Origin: Dyadobacter frigoris
GTDB lineage: Bacteria; Bacteroidota; Bacteroidia; Cytophagales; Spirosomataceae
Assembly (NCBI RefSeq): GCF_005280585.1
Contig: NZ_SZVO01000008.1
Span: 124,001-188,000 of the forward strand
Length of the DNA: 64,000 nucleotides
Direction of reading: 5' to 3'
Shown: positions 54,715-63,548 of the stretch, in pieces
How the letters are laid out: every line of letters starts with the position of its first letter
Numbering within the stretch: the first letter of the stretch is position 1
Made by a program: the position numbers and the translations under genes
Notes under the pieces: generated by a model
Told to the model about the DNA's origin: nothing
The model's input: only the letters and a program-made list of their open reading frames with translations
Database searches by the model: none

Positions 54715-56865
54715 ATGTCCAAAATATATATTGATGCAATAAATTTATCCAAACTGGTTCTTATAATTTCTCTTCTGGCATTTCCATTTTTTGTGAAAGC
54801 ACAGGAAAGATGCGCGACGATGCCGCTTTTGGAACAGCGCTTTTCGGCAAATCCTGGTTTAAGGTTAAAATTCAGCGAAAGAGAAGGACAGCTTCGCAAG
54901 CTCGTCGCCGAGCGTATCGCAAGCAGGAAATCGATGAAAACAGGTGGGTTGGTGACTGTGCCTGTTGTTTTTCACGTTGTGATGAATAATCAATCGCAGG
55001 TAACAAATGCTCAGATTCAAGCGCAGCTTGATACAATTAATAAAGACTATGCGGGACTAAACGCCGGGTATTCTAAAATTCCGTCCTATTTTAAATCCTT
55101 GTTCGGGTCATCCGGAATCCAGTTTTGCCTCGCTCAGCGTACACCCAATGATGAACCTACAACGGGTATTGTCAGATATAGCACTACGCAAACATCTTTC
55201 GACTATACAAATAATTATGTAAAACATTCAGGTAGCGGTGGTGCTACTGCCTGGGATCCTGACAGCTATTTAAACATCTGGATTTGTGTTTTGTCCAATA
55301 ATACGTTGGGTTATGCTACTTTTCCAAACGATGGAAGTCCTGAGGAGCAGGGCGTTGTAATTGCGTATAATAGTTTGCCCGGAGGTAGTGCAACTGGTTT
55401 TAATGCAGGTAAAACACTTACACACGAAATCGGCCACTATTTTAACCTCATACATATTTGGGGTGACGACAACGGAAGTTGTGCAGGAAGTGATGGTGTA
55501 TCCGATACGCCAAACCAGGGGAATAGTTCCAGCACTTGCAGAACGGGCGTTGTGACTGACAACTGTACCACAACTTCTCCGGGTATCATGTATCAGAATT
55601 ATATGGATTACACGGCTGATGCCTGTCTTTTAATGTTTACGGTTGAACAAGTGGCGAGGATGGAAACCGCTTATGCCAATTATCGGTCTATTTTAAGTTC
55701 TTCAAAGGGATGTCAGCCACTGGATCTGAAGGGGAAAGATGCGGCGATCAAACAAATTACCCAGCCTGATCAGCGTTTGTGCACGCACACTTTTACGCCC
55801 CGGGTTATACTCAGAAACCGTGGAAGCGAGACCATTACTTCTTTGACAATTAATGCCAGCGTTGACAATGGCCCTGTGGTAAGTTATAAATGGACAGGCT
55901 CACTGGCAAGTTATGCTGAAACAACAGTTACACTCGCAAGTATGTCAACAGTTGAGGGAAACCATGAACTGACCGTTACGTCAGTTAATCCAAATGGAGC
56001 TCAGGACGAGGATACTTCAAATGATGCGCTGAGCTTTGATTTTATATATTATTTACCTTCTGCTGCACCGGTTATAGAAAGTTTTGAAGGCGCATTCCCG
56101 CCAACGGCCTGGGATATTGTTAACCCGGATGCCGGGCAAACCTGGGAAAAAACAACCGAAGCATCAAAAAACGGAAATGCTTCTGCAAGAATGAGAAATT
56201 TCGACTATCTGGCAATTGGCCAGAAGGATTATTTACGTAGTCCTACTGTAAATATTGCCGGAGTCGATTCTGCCTTTGTTTCGTTTCAGGTAGCGGCTGC
56301 AACCTATACGTCATCTACAAGTGCAGGGAATGTATGGGATACGCTTCAGGTGATGATCAGTACCGATTGCGGGTTGTCCTATACGAGTTTGTATAAAAAA
56401 TGGGGGCCAAATCTTATAACGAGGACGGCTGCTACCAGAACTGCATTTACCCCGACAGCAGCAGAATGGCGGCAGGAAGAGCTGAACATCACTGACTATA
56501 TCAATAACGGAAATGTGCTTATTGCCTTCCTGAATATCAATGGAAATGAGAATGACATTTATCTGGACGACATTAATATCCGAACGGTAACGGTCAATCC
56601 AAACCTTAAAGAAGCCGGTTTCCTTGTTACGCCGAATCCGACAAGTGGAGAAATATCCGTTCAGTTTTATCCGCATCCAACAGGTTTACAATCTATTACA
56701 ATTTACTCAGTCACGGGTCAGGAAGTAGCAAAACTGACATTGCCAAGCGGAGAAGTTAGTACCAATGTTTTTGATTTTAACCTCCAAAATTCGGCGGCAG
56801 GATTGTATATAGTCAAGGCTGTTTTTGATACAAAAACGCTTACGAAGAAAATAATGAAATATTAA
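54715..56865 (+). CDS. Secreted M43 (pappalysin-type) zinc metalloprotease with type IX secretion tail
   Basis: Secreted protein of 716 residues. The signal peptide is followed by CATMPLLEQR, typical of M43 proteases. The catalytic domain (about 85-330) has VPVVFHVV, then THEIGHYFNLIHIWGDD with zinc site HExxHxxxxxH (His237, Glu238, His241, His247), DTPNQ and the Met-turn region MYQNYMDYT. Residues 350-620 hold CARDB-like and adhesion-type beta domains. The last 80 residues (LVTPNPTSGEISVQFYPHP through the end KIMKY) form a type A C-terminal domain for the type IX secretion system, so the protein is likely anchored to the surface or released. Start chosen at ATG 54715. Confidence 0.92.
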   Translation: MSKIYIDAINLSKLVLIISLLAFPFFVKAQERCATMPLLEQRFSANPGLRLKFSEREGQLRKLVAERIASRKSMKTGGLVTVPVVFHVVMNNQSQVTNAQIQAQLDTINKDYAGLNAGYSKIPSYFKSLFGSSGIQFCLAQRTPNDEPTTGIVRYSTTQTSFDYTNNYVKHSGSGGATAWDPDSYLNIWICVLSNNTLGYATFPNDGSPEEQGVVIAYNSLPGGSATGFNAGKTLTHEIGHYFNLIHIWGDDNGSCAGSDGVSDTPNQGNSSSTCRTGVVTDNCTTTSPGIMYQNYMDYTADACLLMFTVEQVARMETAYANYRSILSSSKGCQPLDLKGKDAAIKQITQPDQRLCTHTFTPRVILRNRGSETITSLTINASVDNGPVVSYKWTGSLASYAETTVTLASMSTVEGNHELTVTSVNPNGAQDEDTSNDALSFDFIYYLPSAAPVIESFEGAFPPTAWDIVNPDAGQTWEKTTEASKNGNASARMRNFDYLAIGQKDYLRSPTVNIAGVDSAFVSFQVAAATYTSSTSAGNVWDTLQVMISTDCGLSYTSLYKKWGPNLITRTAATRTAFTPTAAEWRQEELNITDYINNGNVLIAFLNINGNENDIYLDDINIRTVTVNPNLKEAGFLVTPNPTSGEISVQFYPHPTGLQSITIYSVTGQEVAKLTLPSGEVSTNVFDFNLQNSAAGLYIVKAVFDTKTLTKKIMKY

Positions 56866-56874
56866 AGAGGTTAT

Positions 56875-56949
56875 CGGCCGTCAGCTATCAATTGGTTGCG
56901 TAAACGAATTCGTTGTAATTAACAATTGAAAGCCGACTGCCGAAAGCCA
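56875..56949. repeat. Imperfect inverted repeat containing dispersed repeat copy 2
   Basis: cggccgtcagctatcaattg (56875-56894) is nearly complementary, 17 of 20, to caattgaaagccgactgccg (56923-56942). Within the second arm lies tgaaagccgactgccgaaag then cca (56927-56949), 21 of 23 identical to the repeat at 18507-18529. It sits right after the protease stop. Confidence 0.6.
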
Positions 56950-56981
56950 GAAAAGATTTAACCTACGCTCAATTGTTACGT

Positions 56982-57020
56982 AACGCTTTACTTAGATTTC
57001 GGTCGGTAGAGCGTTTTTTT
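56982..57020 (+). terminator. Rho-independent terminator after the M43 protease gene
   Basis: aacgctttac (56982-56991) pairs with gtagagcgtt (57006-57015) with one wobble, followed by TTTTTT up to 57020. It serves the plus-strand protease gene, and the convergent polymerase IV gene stops just beyond it. Confidence 0.75.
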
Positions 57021-57047
57021 GTAGCTTTCGTTTTGTGAATCTTAAAA

Positions 57048-58148
57048 TCAGAATAATTCCAGCTGCTCGGGATCGCGTGGTTTTCTTGGTTTGGTTTCAG
57101 GCTCTCCAAAGTTTGAAAGAGAGATTCCCAGCAAACGAACCGTTTTTTCTTCCATGTCAACTTTTTCCAAAAGCTGTTTGGCAGTATTGAAAATAGTTTC
57201 AAAATCTCCGACCGGATGAGTATAGGAGAAATTCCGGGTGATTTGTGTGAAGTCGTTATATTTTACTTTCAAGGTGATAGTCCGCCCTTTCAATTGACTT
57301 TTTTGCAATCTTCTGAAAACCGTTTCGGCGATGATATCCAGCTCTTTATGCATTTCATCAACCGTACTTAAATCATAGGTAAAAGTATCCTCGGCACCCA
57401 AAGATTTGGTTTCCCGATGCGTTTGTACTTCCCGCTCATCAATTCCTCTTACGATTCTAAAATAAAAATGGCCTGCTTTTCCAAAATTTTTTACCAGTTC
57501 GATTTCGGTCAATTTTTTCAAATCGGCTCCCGTGAATAATTGCATATTATTCATTTTCTGGGCTGTAACTTTTCCTACACCGAAAAATTTCTCAACCGGC
57601 AGATTATTAATGAATGTCTCAATTTTGGAGGGGCCGATAAAAGTCAGGCCATCAGGTTTATTAATATCGGAGGCAATTTTTGCAACAAATTTATTGGTAG
57701 AAATACCGGCAGAAGCGGTCAGATTAAGCTCATCTTTGATTGCTTTTTTAATCTGTTTGGCTATTTCAAGTGCAGAGCCGATTTGGAGTTTGTCTTGTGT
57801 CACATCCAGAAAGGCTTCATCCAGGGATAGTGGCTCAATAATATCCGTGTAACGCTGGAATATTTCCCTGATGCTTCTGGAAACGGCTTTATAGGCGTCA
57901 AATCTGGGGAAAACAAAAATTATTTGCGGACAAAGCTGAATTGCTTTTCGGGAAGACATGGCTGAGCGCACACCAAATTTTCTGGCTTCATAACTTGCCG
58001 TTGCCACTACGCCCCGGCCTGTTGGAGAGCCGCCCACGGCCAAAGGTTTTCCTCTGTATTCCGGAAAATCACGCTGCTCTACGGACGCATAAAATGCATC
58101 CATGTCAATATGGATTATTTTACGGTGAGATAGCGGTGAATCAGACAT
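57048..58148 (-). CDS. dinB: DNA polymerase IV (Y-family translesion polymerase)
   Basis: Translesion polymerase of 366 residues. The first metal-binding block is IHIDMDAFYASVEQRDFP, with Asp15. The finger motif is GVVATASYEARKFGVRSAM. The second metal block SLDEAFLDVTQ carries Asp110 and Glu111. The thumb has LNLTASAGISTNKFVAKIAS and INNLPVEKFFGVGKVTAQKM. The little-finger domain follows from LGAEDTFTYDL. Pol IV bypasses DNA damage with lower fidelity. The C-terminal EQLELF resembles a beta-clamp binding motif (QLxLF). Full length; no clear SOS box was found upstream. Confidence 0.96.
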   Translation of the reverse strand: MSDSPLSHRKIIHIDMDAFYASVEQRDFPEYRGKPLAVGGSPTGRGVVATASYEARKFGVRSAMSSRKAIQLCPQIIFVFPRFDAYKAVSRSIREIFQRYTDIIEPLSLDEAFLDVTQDKLQIGSALEIAKQIKKAIKDELNLTASAGISTNKFVAKIASDINKPDGLTFIGPSKIETFINNLPVEKFFGVGKVTAQKMNNMQLFTGADLKKLTEIELVKNFGKAGHFYFRIVRGIDEREVQTHRETKSLGAEDTFTYDLSTVDEMHKELDIIAETVFRRLQKSQLKGRTITLKVKYNDFTQITRNFSYTHPVGDFETIFNTAKQLLEKVDMEEKTVRLLGISLSNFGEPETKPRKPRDPEQLELF

Positions 58149-58170
58149 AGTCTAAGAAACATAGCAAATT

Positions 58171-58776
58171 TTATTTATGTTCCTTGTCGAAATTTTTCTC
58201 ACCAGCCTCGATTTTTGCCGTCAAATGATTGGCAGCCGGTGGAATCGGACAATGATATCCGTCGCTGTACGCACAATACGGATTATAGGCTTTATTGAAA
58301 TCGAGCTCAACCGTGTTATCCTTAATATCGCCTGTTTTTAAGTCAATATACCGGCCGCCACCGTAAGATTGCAAACCGTTGGTTTTGTCCGTGAAAGGCA
58401 AAAACAGATAGTCGCGATATTGTGGAAGAGATTGTAAACTCAGACTTCTGTAAACCGTCAGTGATTGTTTACGGCCGTGCAAACGGAATTTTAAAAGTCC
58501 GTATTTAACGTAAGTCTTGTTGGTATCACTGTAAGTTGGCATTTCAAATGGCCTGCTTTTCTGGATTCTTTTAAAGACTGCCTTTACCCGGTAGGTAGAA
58601 TCAGGATCGAAAAAACGAATGTAGGTCAAGTCATCCTTTTTTAAAGGAGAATTTTTTGATTTTAAAAAATCTTCTTTATAGTGTTTCCTGAAAAGTTCAG
58701 TCTCTTTTTCAAAGTTCTGTGCTTTTACAGAAAAACAAATAATTAATAATAATGCCAGGTTAAGAATACTTTTCAT
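58171..58776 (-). CDS. Exported DUF1684 protein
   Basis: Exported protein of 201 residues with a signal peptide (ILNLALLLIICFSVKAQ) and the DUF1684 pattern: EKETELFRKHYKEDFLKSKN, SPLKKDDLTYIRFFDPDSTY, the LPFTDKTNGLQSYGGGRYID segment and the highly conserved LDFNKAYNPYCAYSDGYHC then PIPPAANHL. The domain has no proven role; some members are annotated as metal-binding or as related to YwnB-like proteins. It lies 22 bases upstream of dinB on the same strand, so it is probably co-transcribed with it. Confidence 0.9.
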   Translation of the reverse strand: MKSILNLALLLIICFSVKAQNFEKETELFRKHYKEDFLKSKNSPLKKDDLTYIRFFDPDSTYRVKAVFKRIQKSRPFEMPTYSDTNKTYVKYGLLKFRLHGRKQSLTVYRSLSLQSLPQYRDYLFLPFTDKTNGLQSYGGGRYIDLKTGDIKDNTVELDFNKAYNPYCAYSDGYHCPIPPAANHLTAKIEAGEKNFDKEHK

Positions 58777-58791
58777 ATCGAGTAAAAAAAT

Positions 58792-58817
58792 AAATCCGGT
58801 AAAAAGTTACCGGATTT
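58792..58817 (-). terminator. Bidirectional terminator hairpin between two minus-strand genes
   Basis: aaatccggtaa (58792-58802), loop aaag, ttaccggattt (58807-58817), a perfect 11-bp stem. On the minus strand it follows the lipoprotein gene stop (58876) and is followed by T-rich sequence (tttattttttt). The plus strand also has T-rich sequence after it. Confidence 0.85.
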
Positions 58818-58875
58818 TGTGATTTTTTCCAACTGTATCCATTTTAAAGTACAGCTACAAACCGGCTTCAAAACA

Positions 58876-59421
58876 TTATTTAGCAGGATACTTCGCTATT
58901 TTGCTTTCGTCGATATTATAGAATTTTTTTACAGCTTCATAATCGCTGTAATCAACTGTACCACTTTTTCTTGAACTGAAATCAGAAGGAATGATGACAA
59001 CACGGAAAGTTTGGTTTTGCGTATAAGATGCCGGTAATTTGGAATAATCCACATTTCCGTCGAGGAAAATCGAGAAATCGGTTACTGTTCGATCGAAGTT
59101 ATAAATTAATGCTCCCAAACCGGTATCGTAAGTAGTTTGCGGCATTAAGCGCCATGTATCTAACGCATTCCCAAGTACATCCTGGCCCCAATAAATATAG
59201 ATTAATACAAGGTCGGATTCCAAAACTTTAACATTAGGTGAAGTTGCGGCAAAAGTATAGCTTGTCACATACTTATTTGCAGCAGTAAAATTAACCTTAG
59301 TAAGGTCAAAAGTTGTTCCTAATACGGTTCCTCCATCCACACCCGGAGCACCATCGTCCCCTTTACATCCCTGAAAAAGAATTGCAATAACGAATAATAA
59401 CGGAATTAGCTTTTTTGTCAT
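58876..59421 (-). CDS. Lipoprotein with short collagen-like segment, unknown function
   Basis: Lipoprotein of 181 residues: signal MTKKLIPLLFVIAILFQGC with the acylated Cys at 19, followed by a very short collagen-like stretch (GDDGAPGVDGG). The rest (TFDLTKVNFTAANKYVTSYT, VLIYIYWGQDV, RLMPQTTYDTGLGALIYNFD, TVTDFSIFLDG) is beta-rich. The segment FRVVIIPSDFSSRKSGT is the best-conserved type of stretch, with YEAVKKFYNIDESKIAKYP at the end. Related lipoproteins in Bacteroidota share the GxxGxxG start and have no known role. A terminator hairpin lies 58 bases beyond its stop. Confidence 0.7.
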   Translation of the reverse strand: MTKKLIPLLFVIAILFQGCKGDDGAPGVDGGTVLGTTFDLTKVNFTAANKYVTSYTFAATSPNVKVLESDLVLIYIYWGQDVLGNALDTWRLMPQTTYDTGLGALIYNFDRTVTDFSIFLDGNVDYSKLPASYTQNQTFRVVIIPSDFSSRKSGTVDYSDYEAVKKFYNIDESKIAKYPAK

Positions 59422-59645
59422 GACTATTTAGATTTTAAGAGTTGTTACTTGCACAAATGTGCGCTAAGTTTTTTAAAAGCCCTAATAAAGTGGACATGTT
59501 AACTTTTCATTGACAAAATAATGCCAGAGGTATCAAAACTGGCATGGCTTTAATAATTAAATAATTTGCATTGGTAATTGTAAGGTAGTATTTTTCACAC
59601 CGATAAGATTAACACTAATAATTATTCAAAAAAATAAATAAAAAC

Positions 59646-60068
59646 ATGATCAACCGTAGAGCAAATGCCGTTTGGAAAGGAACCGGAAAAGAAGGAACCG
59701 GTTTAATTAGTACACAAAGCAATGTCCTTGAAAATACACAATATTCTTTCAATACCCGTTTTGCTGACGGAATAGGAACAAACCCTGAGGAGCTTATCGC
59801 AGCTGCACACGCAGGATGTTTTGCAATGCAATTGAGTTTTCTTTTAAACGAAGCTGGTTTTACCGCTGACGAACTTAGCGTTTCCGCTGTTATTACACTT
59901 GATCCTTCACAAGGGGCTATTACTAAAAGCGCTTTGGTTTTGAAAGGAAAAGTGCCTGGCATCACGGCTGAAAAGTTTGACGAGATTGCTCATGCGGCTA
60001 AAGAGAAATGTCCTGTTTCGAAAGTTTTAAATGCAGAAAAAACGCTGGAAGTTGAATTACTTGCATAA
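59646..60068 (+). CDS. osmC: OsmC-family peroxidase (OsmC/Ohr type)
   Basis: Thiol peroxidase of 140 residues, typical OsmC length. MINRRANAVWKGTGKEGTG starts the OsmC beta sheet. The conserved first cysteine lies in LIAAAHAGCFAM (Cys58). The second cysteine is in AAKEKCPVSKVL (Cys122). These reduce organic hydroperoxides. The gene is divergent from the lipoprotein at 59421 and followed by a strong terminator at 60098. The pattern GTNPEELIAAAHAGCFAM is characteristic of OsmC rather than Ohr. Stress-inducible expression is expected but no regulatory site was seen. Confidence 0.93.
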   Translation: MINRRANAVWKGTGKEGTGLISTQSNVLENTQYSFNTRFADGIGTNPEELIAAAHAGCFAMQLSFLLNEAGFTADELSVSAVITLDPSQGAITKSALVLKGKVPGITAEKFDEIAHAAKEKCPVSKVLNAEKTLEVELLA

Positions 60069-60097
60069 GTTGTAATCAGTTCTTTTGAATTGAATGC

Positions 60098-60142
60098 TGG
60101 CAGTTTGAATGATTTTTTAATCATTCAAACTGCCATTTTTTT
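60098..60142 (+). terminator. Strong rho-independent terminator after osmC
   Basis: tggcagtttgaatgatt (60098-60114), loop tttt, aatcattcaaactgcca (60119-60135), a perfect 17-bp stem followed by TTTTTTT (60136-60142). One of the cleanest terminators in the window, 30 bases past the osmC stop. Confidence 0.93.
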
Positions 60143-60584
60143 GTTGAAAATAACATTACATATTTCCAGTCTGCACAGATAAGCTCTTTCAAAATTTATT
60201 TTCTAATAAATAATAACAGGAAAATAGCTTTTTGGATCTGTTAGTTCTTCCAATCTTTCCAACAGCTTCACAGTAATACAATTAATTCGAAAGTCTTGTA
60301 ATGATACTTTTACATATGTACAATAAATATCTACATATATGTAAAATGCAATAAAAATTACTTCTACAAAACAATAAATCTAAGCTTTTTATAATCATTT
60401 ATGCGTTAGAAGCTTAATATGATTATTATATTTGTCCTGGTTAATATTCTATATATAAGCATATTGTAGTTTTTATTGAAAATAATTTCGTAGCGGTTGA
60501 TGTGAAATTTATGATTATACGTACATGATGATAATTTTTCTTTGAAATTAGAATAGTGCAATTGTTTAACTTGGCCCGGACACT
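60143..60584. other. AT-rich intergenic region without genes
   Basis: No gene seen on either strand. It contains an imperfect inverted repeat, ttttacatatgta and tacatatatgtaaaa (60308-60346), and otherwise A/T runs. The promoter of the adhesin gene at 60585 must lie in its last part; TTTCTTTG near 60540 is a near-match to the -7 element. Confidence 0.5.
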
Positions 60585-62048
60585 ATGAAAACGTTTTCCA
60601 AATTAAAGTATATCAAGCTTTCGAGCCTGATTCTTATCAATTTTTTTCTCGGTTCACTGAACCGGATTTATGCTCAATGTAATTCAACGGCTGCTCTAAC
60701 GGTACCAGCTAATTATTTCGGTTCAGGATATAATGGTAACGGTAACTTTAATGCGATTGTCTTTGGAAATCTGTATGCTACCGGCGGTGACACTGAGGGA
60801 AGGTTGGCTGTTGCCGGCGATTTTACTGCTCCCGGAAGTTATAGTGTCGGGCATGGATCTATTGGTGCTCCGGCGCCTGATAATACCGATAATTTTATTG
60901 TGAATGGTAATTTTACGAATGCGAACAACTATTCGATTGTGGGCAATTTTATCTATAACACTGTAACATCGGGATCACAATATCCAACACATGCCAGCGG
61001 ACAAGGAACCAATATTGGGCCGATAACAAATCGTCTTACCTTTGGAACCCTTAAAACAAATTATATAAACTTATCCAATACTCTGGCCGCCATTCCAACA
61101 ACGGGAACGGTTGTTTACACTGATTATGGTAATTATGTTGACATTCAATTAAACGGCACCCCGGCCTCTACCAATGTATTTAGTCTGACCCTTCCGACCG
61201 GAAAAACATTTGGTTTGACTTTCAACAATATTCCGGCTGCATCTCAGATATTAGTAAACGTAACTAATAAAATTGTAGATATAAATGGAGGTTCTATGCC
61301 GGATGGTTACAGAACAAGAATGCTCTTTAATTTCCCCCTGGCTACAAATATTTCTTTAGCCAGTTATGCGCTTCAGGCTGCGGTGTTGGCGCCGTCGGCA
61401 GATCTGACAGGAAATGGGGGCAATATTAACGGACAGGCCGTAATCGGCGGTAATGTTGAGCAGACAAACGGTTTCGAATTTCATAATTTGTGTTCTTCAT
61501 TTACAACACCAACTGCCACACCGCTTCCCGTTACTTTAACTTCCTTCTCAGTGCAAAAAGAAGGGGTTCAGGCTATTTTAAATTGGGCTACTACGGCTGA
61601 AACAAACAGTGATCGTTTTGAAATACAGCATAGCATTGATGCGAAAGGCTGGAATTTAGTCGGAACAGTTGTTTCGAAAGGAGAAAGTACGATACTATCA
61701 AATTATCAGTTTATTCATGCCGATCCTGCAAACGGGGAAAATTATTACAGACTTAAAATGATTGACAGGGATGCTACGTTTGCATATAGCCGCGTGGTTG
61801 AAATCTCACTTGACAGGCCATCAACTGTTTCAGTTTATCCAAACCCGGTGGTAAACCAGGCAACCATTGAAACCCAGGATTGGAGTAAAGTCAAAGAAGT
61901 ATTTCTGATCAATACCGCAGGAAAAAGAATTTCAATGTCGGCAGCTTCTGACAAAATCGATTTGTCAAATGTGAGTGCCGGAATATATATCATTCAGCTG
62001 CAACAAATAAATGGTTCAATAAGTACCACCAAAATTGTAAAGCAGTAA
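60585..62048 (+). CDS. Choice-of-anchor A family protein with type IX secretion tail
   Basis: Secreted protein of 487 residues. After the signal peptide (ending RIYAQ) the choice-of-anchor A domain runs to about residue 310: YNGNGNFNAIVFGNLYATGG, DTEGRLAVAGDFTAPGSYSV, VNGNFTNANNYSIVGNFIYN and LQAAVLAPSADLTGNGGNIN then GQAVIGGNVEQTNGFEFH. A fibronectin-like or beta-sandwich part follows, VTLTSFSVQKEGVQAILNW, and the last 75 residues form a type A type IX secretion tail (STVSVYPNPVVNQATIETQD, KIVKQ end). Such proteins are surface adhesin-like or ice-binding-like. The exact role here is unknown. Confidence 0.88.
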   Translation: MKTFSKLKYIKLSSLILINFFLGSLNRIYAQCNSTAALTVPANYFGSGYNGNGNFNAIVFGNLYATGGDTEGRLAVAGDFTAPGSYSVGHGSIGAPAPDNTDNFIVNGNFTNANNYSIVGNFIYNTVTSGSQYPTHASGQGTNIGPITNRLTFGTLKTNYINLSNTLAAIPTTGTVVYTDYGNYVDIQLNGTPASTNVFSLTLPTGKTFGLTFNNIPAASQILVNVTNKIVDINGGSMPDGYRTRMLFNFPLATNISLASYALQAAVLAPSADLTGNGGNINGQAVIGGNVEQTNGFEFHNLCSSFTTPTATPLPVTLTSFSVQKEGVQAILNWATTAETNSDRFEIQHSIDAKGWNLVGTVVSKGESTILSNYQFIHADPANGENYYRLKMIDRDATFAYSRVVEISLDRPSTVSVYPNPVVNQATIETQDWSKVKEVFLINTAGKRISMSAASDKIDLSNVSAGIYIIQLQQINGSISTTKIVKQ

Positions 62049-62093
62049 AGACAGTGCCTAACCTAAGTTGAACTTTGAATTTTAATCAAATCG

Positions 62094-62130
62094 GGGTGTG
62101 TGGAATCTGTGATTCTGCATACCCCTTTTG
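62094..62130 (+). terminator. Rho-independent terminator after the choice-of-anchor A gene
   Basis: ggggtgtgtggaatc (62094-62108), loop tgt, gattctgcatacccc (62112-62126) pair along all 15 bases with three G-U wobbles, then TTTT and a further T-rich stretch. It lies 46 bases past the stop. Confidence 0.8.
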
Positions 62131-62179
62131 ACTTTTTTAGCTGATAGAGATTGGCTTTTAGTGCTGACTGGTAGAAATT

Positions 62180-63304
62180 TTAATCTAAAAACAGATCACT
62201 GGCAACGCGATCGGCAAATAATTTTCCTGCCTGGGTTAATAGAATAGTTCCGTTGTCAATAAATAACCAGCCTTTTTGTGCCATCATGGATATTTCGGCG
62301 CGGTTTTGTAATTCAAACTGATTGTCGGATAATGTGTTAAGCGTTGAGATTTCGCATCCCCACTTCGTACGAAGTCCTGTCAGTAAATATTCATTTACCT
62401 GATCAGCAGGAGAAAGAATTTCAATCGTCGAAGGGATTTTATCCTGCTCAATTGCTGCCAGATACTGAGTGTTGTTCGAAACATTGTATTCCCGGCTCAT
62501 ACCATTATACGAATGAGCACTTGGCCCAACGCCGAGATAGTGATGTTGTTTCCAGTACGAACTGTTATGGCGACTGTATTTTCCGTTTCTCGCAAAATTT
62601 GAAATTTCATATTGTTCGTAGCCGTTTAAAGCCAATCCGTCCATTAAAATCTCAAATTGTTGCGCAGCAAATTCTTCATCAATCGGTTTGATCTTTTTCT
62701 TTTTCAACCAGCTTCCAAAAGCAGTTTGTGGTTCAATTGTGAGGCAATAAGCTGAAATATGTGCTACATCAAGTTCAAATGCTTTTTGAATATCAGATTG
62801 AAGAATCGTATGATCAGGAGCCGGAATGGCATAAATCAGGTCAATAGAAATATTAGTAATGCCAACTTCCTGTGCAAGTTTTACGCAATTTCGGGCTTCA
62901 TAAGAATCATGGATCCGGTTAAGATGTTTCAGGTGCGGCTCATGGAAAGACTGGATTCCTATGCTTAAACGGTTAATTCCGGCCTTGTAAAACTGAATAA
63001 GTTTTTCCCTGCTCAAATCATCCGGATTAGCTTCAAGTGTTATTTCTGCATCCGTATTTACCTGGAAGTGAGTGTGAATTGTATCCATCAAAAAAGAAAG
63101 TTCTTCTTCATCAAGCAAGGAAGGTGTTCCGCCACCAAAATAAATGGTTTCCAGTTCTTTCGATGGTAGATAATTTCTTCTTATAACAATCTCTCTTGCA
63201 ATGGCTTCCACAATCGCACGTTTATTTTTAGTATTGGTGCTGAAATGGAAATCACAATAGTGACAGGCTTGCCTGCAAAAGGGAATATGAACGTAGAGAT
63301 GCAA
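62180..63304 (-). CDS. hemW: HemW-type radical SAM protein (haem chaperone, CPDH-like)
   Basis: Radical SAM protein of 374 residues. The start is typical of HemW: MHLYVHIPFCRQACHYCDFH with the cluster ligands Cys10, Cys14 and Cys17 (CxxxCxxC). Then come LETIYFGGGTPSLLDEEELS, LEANPDDLSREKLIQFYKAG, INRLSIGIQSFHEPHLKHLN, and a HemW C-terminal part from ISAYCLTIEPQTAFG to QYEISNFARNGKYSRHNSSY. HemW inserts haem into target proteins and was long annotated as oxygen-independent coproporphyrinogen oxidase. The four-cysteine motif (CxxxCxxCxC) of true HemN is missing: HemN has a further Cys after the third, whereas this protein has CDF. Confidence 0.92.
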   Translation of the reverse strand: MHLYVHIPFCRQACHYCDFHFSTNTKNKRAIVEAIAREIVIRRNYLPSKELETIYFGGGTPSLLDEEELSFLMDTIHTHFQVNTDAEITLEANPDDLSREKLIQFYKAGINRLSIGIQSFHEPHLKHLNRIHDSYEARNCVKLAQEVGITNISIDLIYAIPAPDHTILQSDIQKAFELDVAHISAYCLTIEPQTAFGSWLKKKKIKPIDEEFAAQQFEILMDGLALNGYEQYEISNFARNGKYSRHNSSYWKQHHYLGVGPSAHSYNGMSREYNVSNNTQYLAAIEQDKIPSTIEILSPADQVNEYLLTGLRTKWGCEISTLNTLSDNQFELQNRAEISMMAQKGWLFIDNGTILLTQAGKLFADRVASDLFLD

Positions 63305-63308
63305 AATT

Positions 63309-63341
63309 TAATGGTTAATTGTTAGTGGTTAATTGTTAAGG
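63309..63341. repeat. 12-bp direct repeat upstream of hemW
   Basis: GGTTAATTGTTA occurs twice with a 14-base period (63313-63324 and 63327-63338), just upstream of the hemW start. Its inverted form, TAACAATTA, recurs in the tandem array at 63511-63548. The two arrays enclose a 170-base spacer. Confidence 0.6.
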
Positions 63342-63510
63342 TAGGCTCATTTACAATTTTTATCCACAATGAATTAGTTACGGTTTCAAATAAACAGGAG
63401 AAAAAGATTTGGAGTTTCATTTTGTGATAATCAAGCCGAAAAAACTAGCCCAAGAAACTACCCAAAAAGCAAATAGATAGAACAAGTCGAAAAATCCCAA
63501 ACCGCCAGCA

Positions 63511-63548
63511 TTAACCCTTAACCCTTAACCATTAACCATTAACAATTA
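63511..63548. repeat. Heptanucleotide tandem repeat (TTAACCC-like units)
   Basis: TTAACCC, TTAACCC, TTAACCA, TTAACCA, TTAACAA and a partial TTA form an in-register heptamer array. Its end overlaps the stop codon of the TonB receptor (63546-63548). Slippage there could extend or shorten the array. Confidence 0.75.

Noticed and set aside
57532..57852. Two overlapping plus-strand frames inside dinB
   Set aside because: They lie opposite the polymerase active-site region and show no independent motif.
63511..63548. TTAACCC array as a CRISPR or telomere-like element
   Set aside because: Units are 7 bases with no spacers, the array is only about five units long, and the flanks hold ordinary genes.
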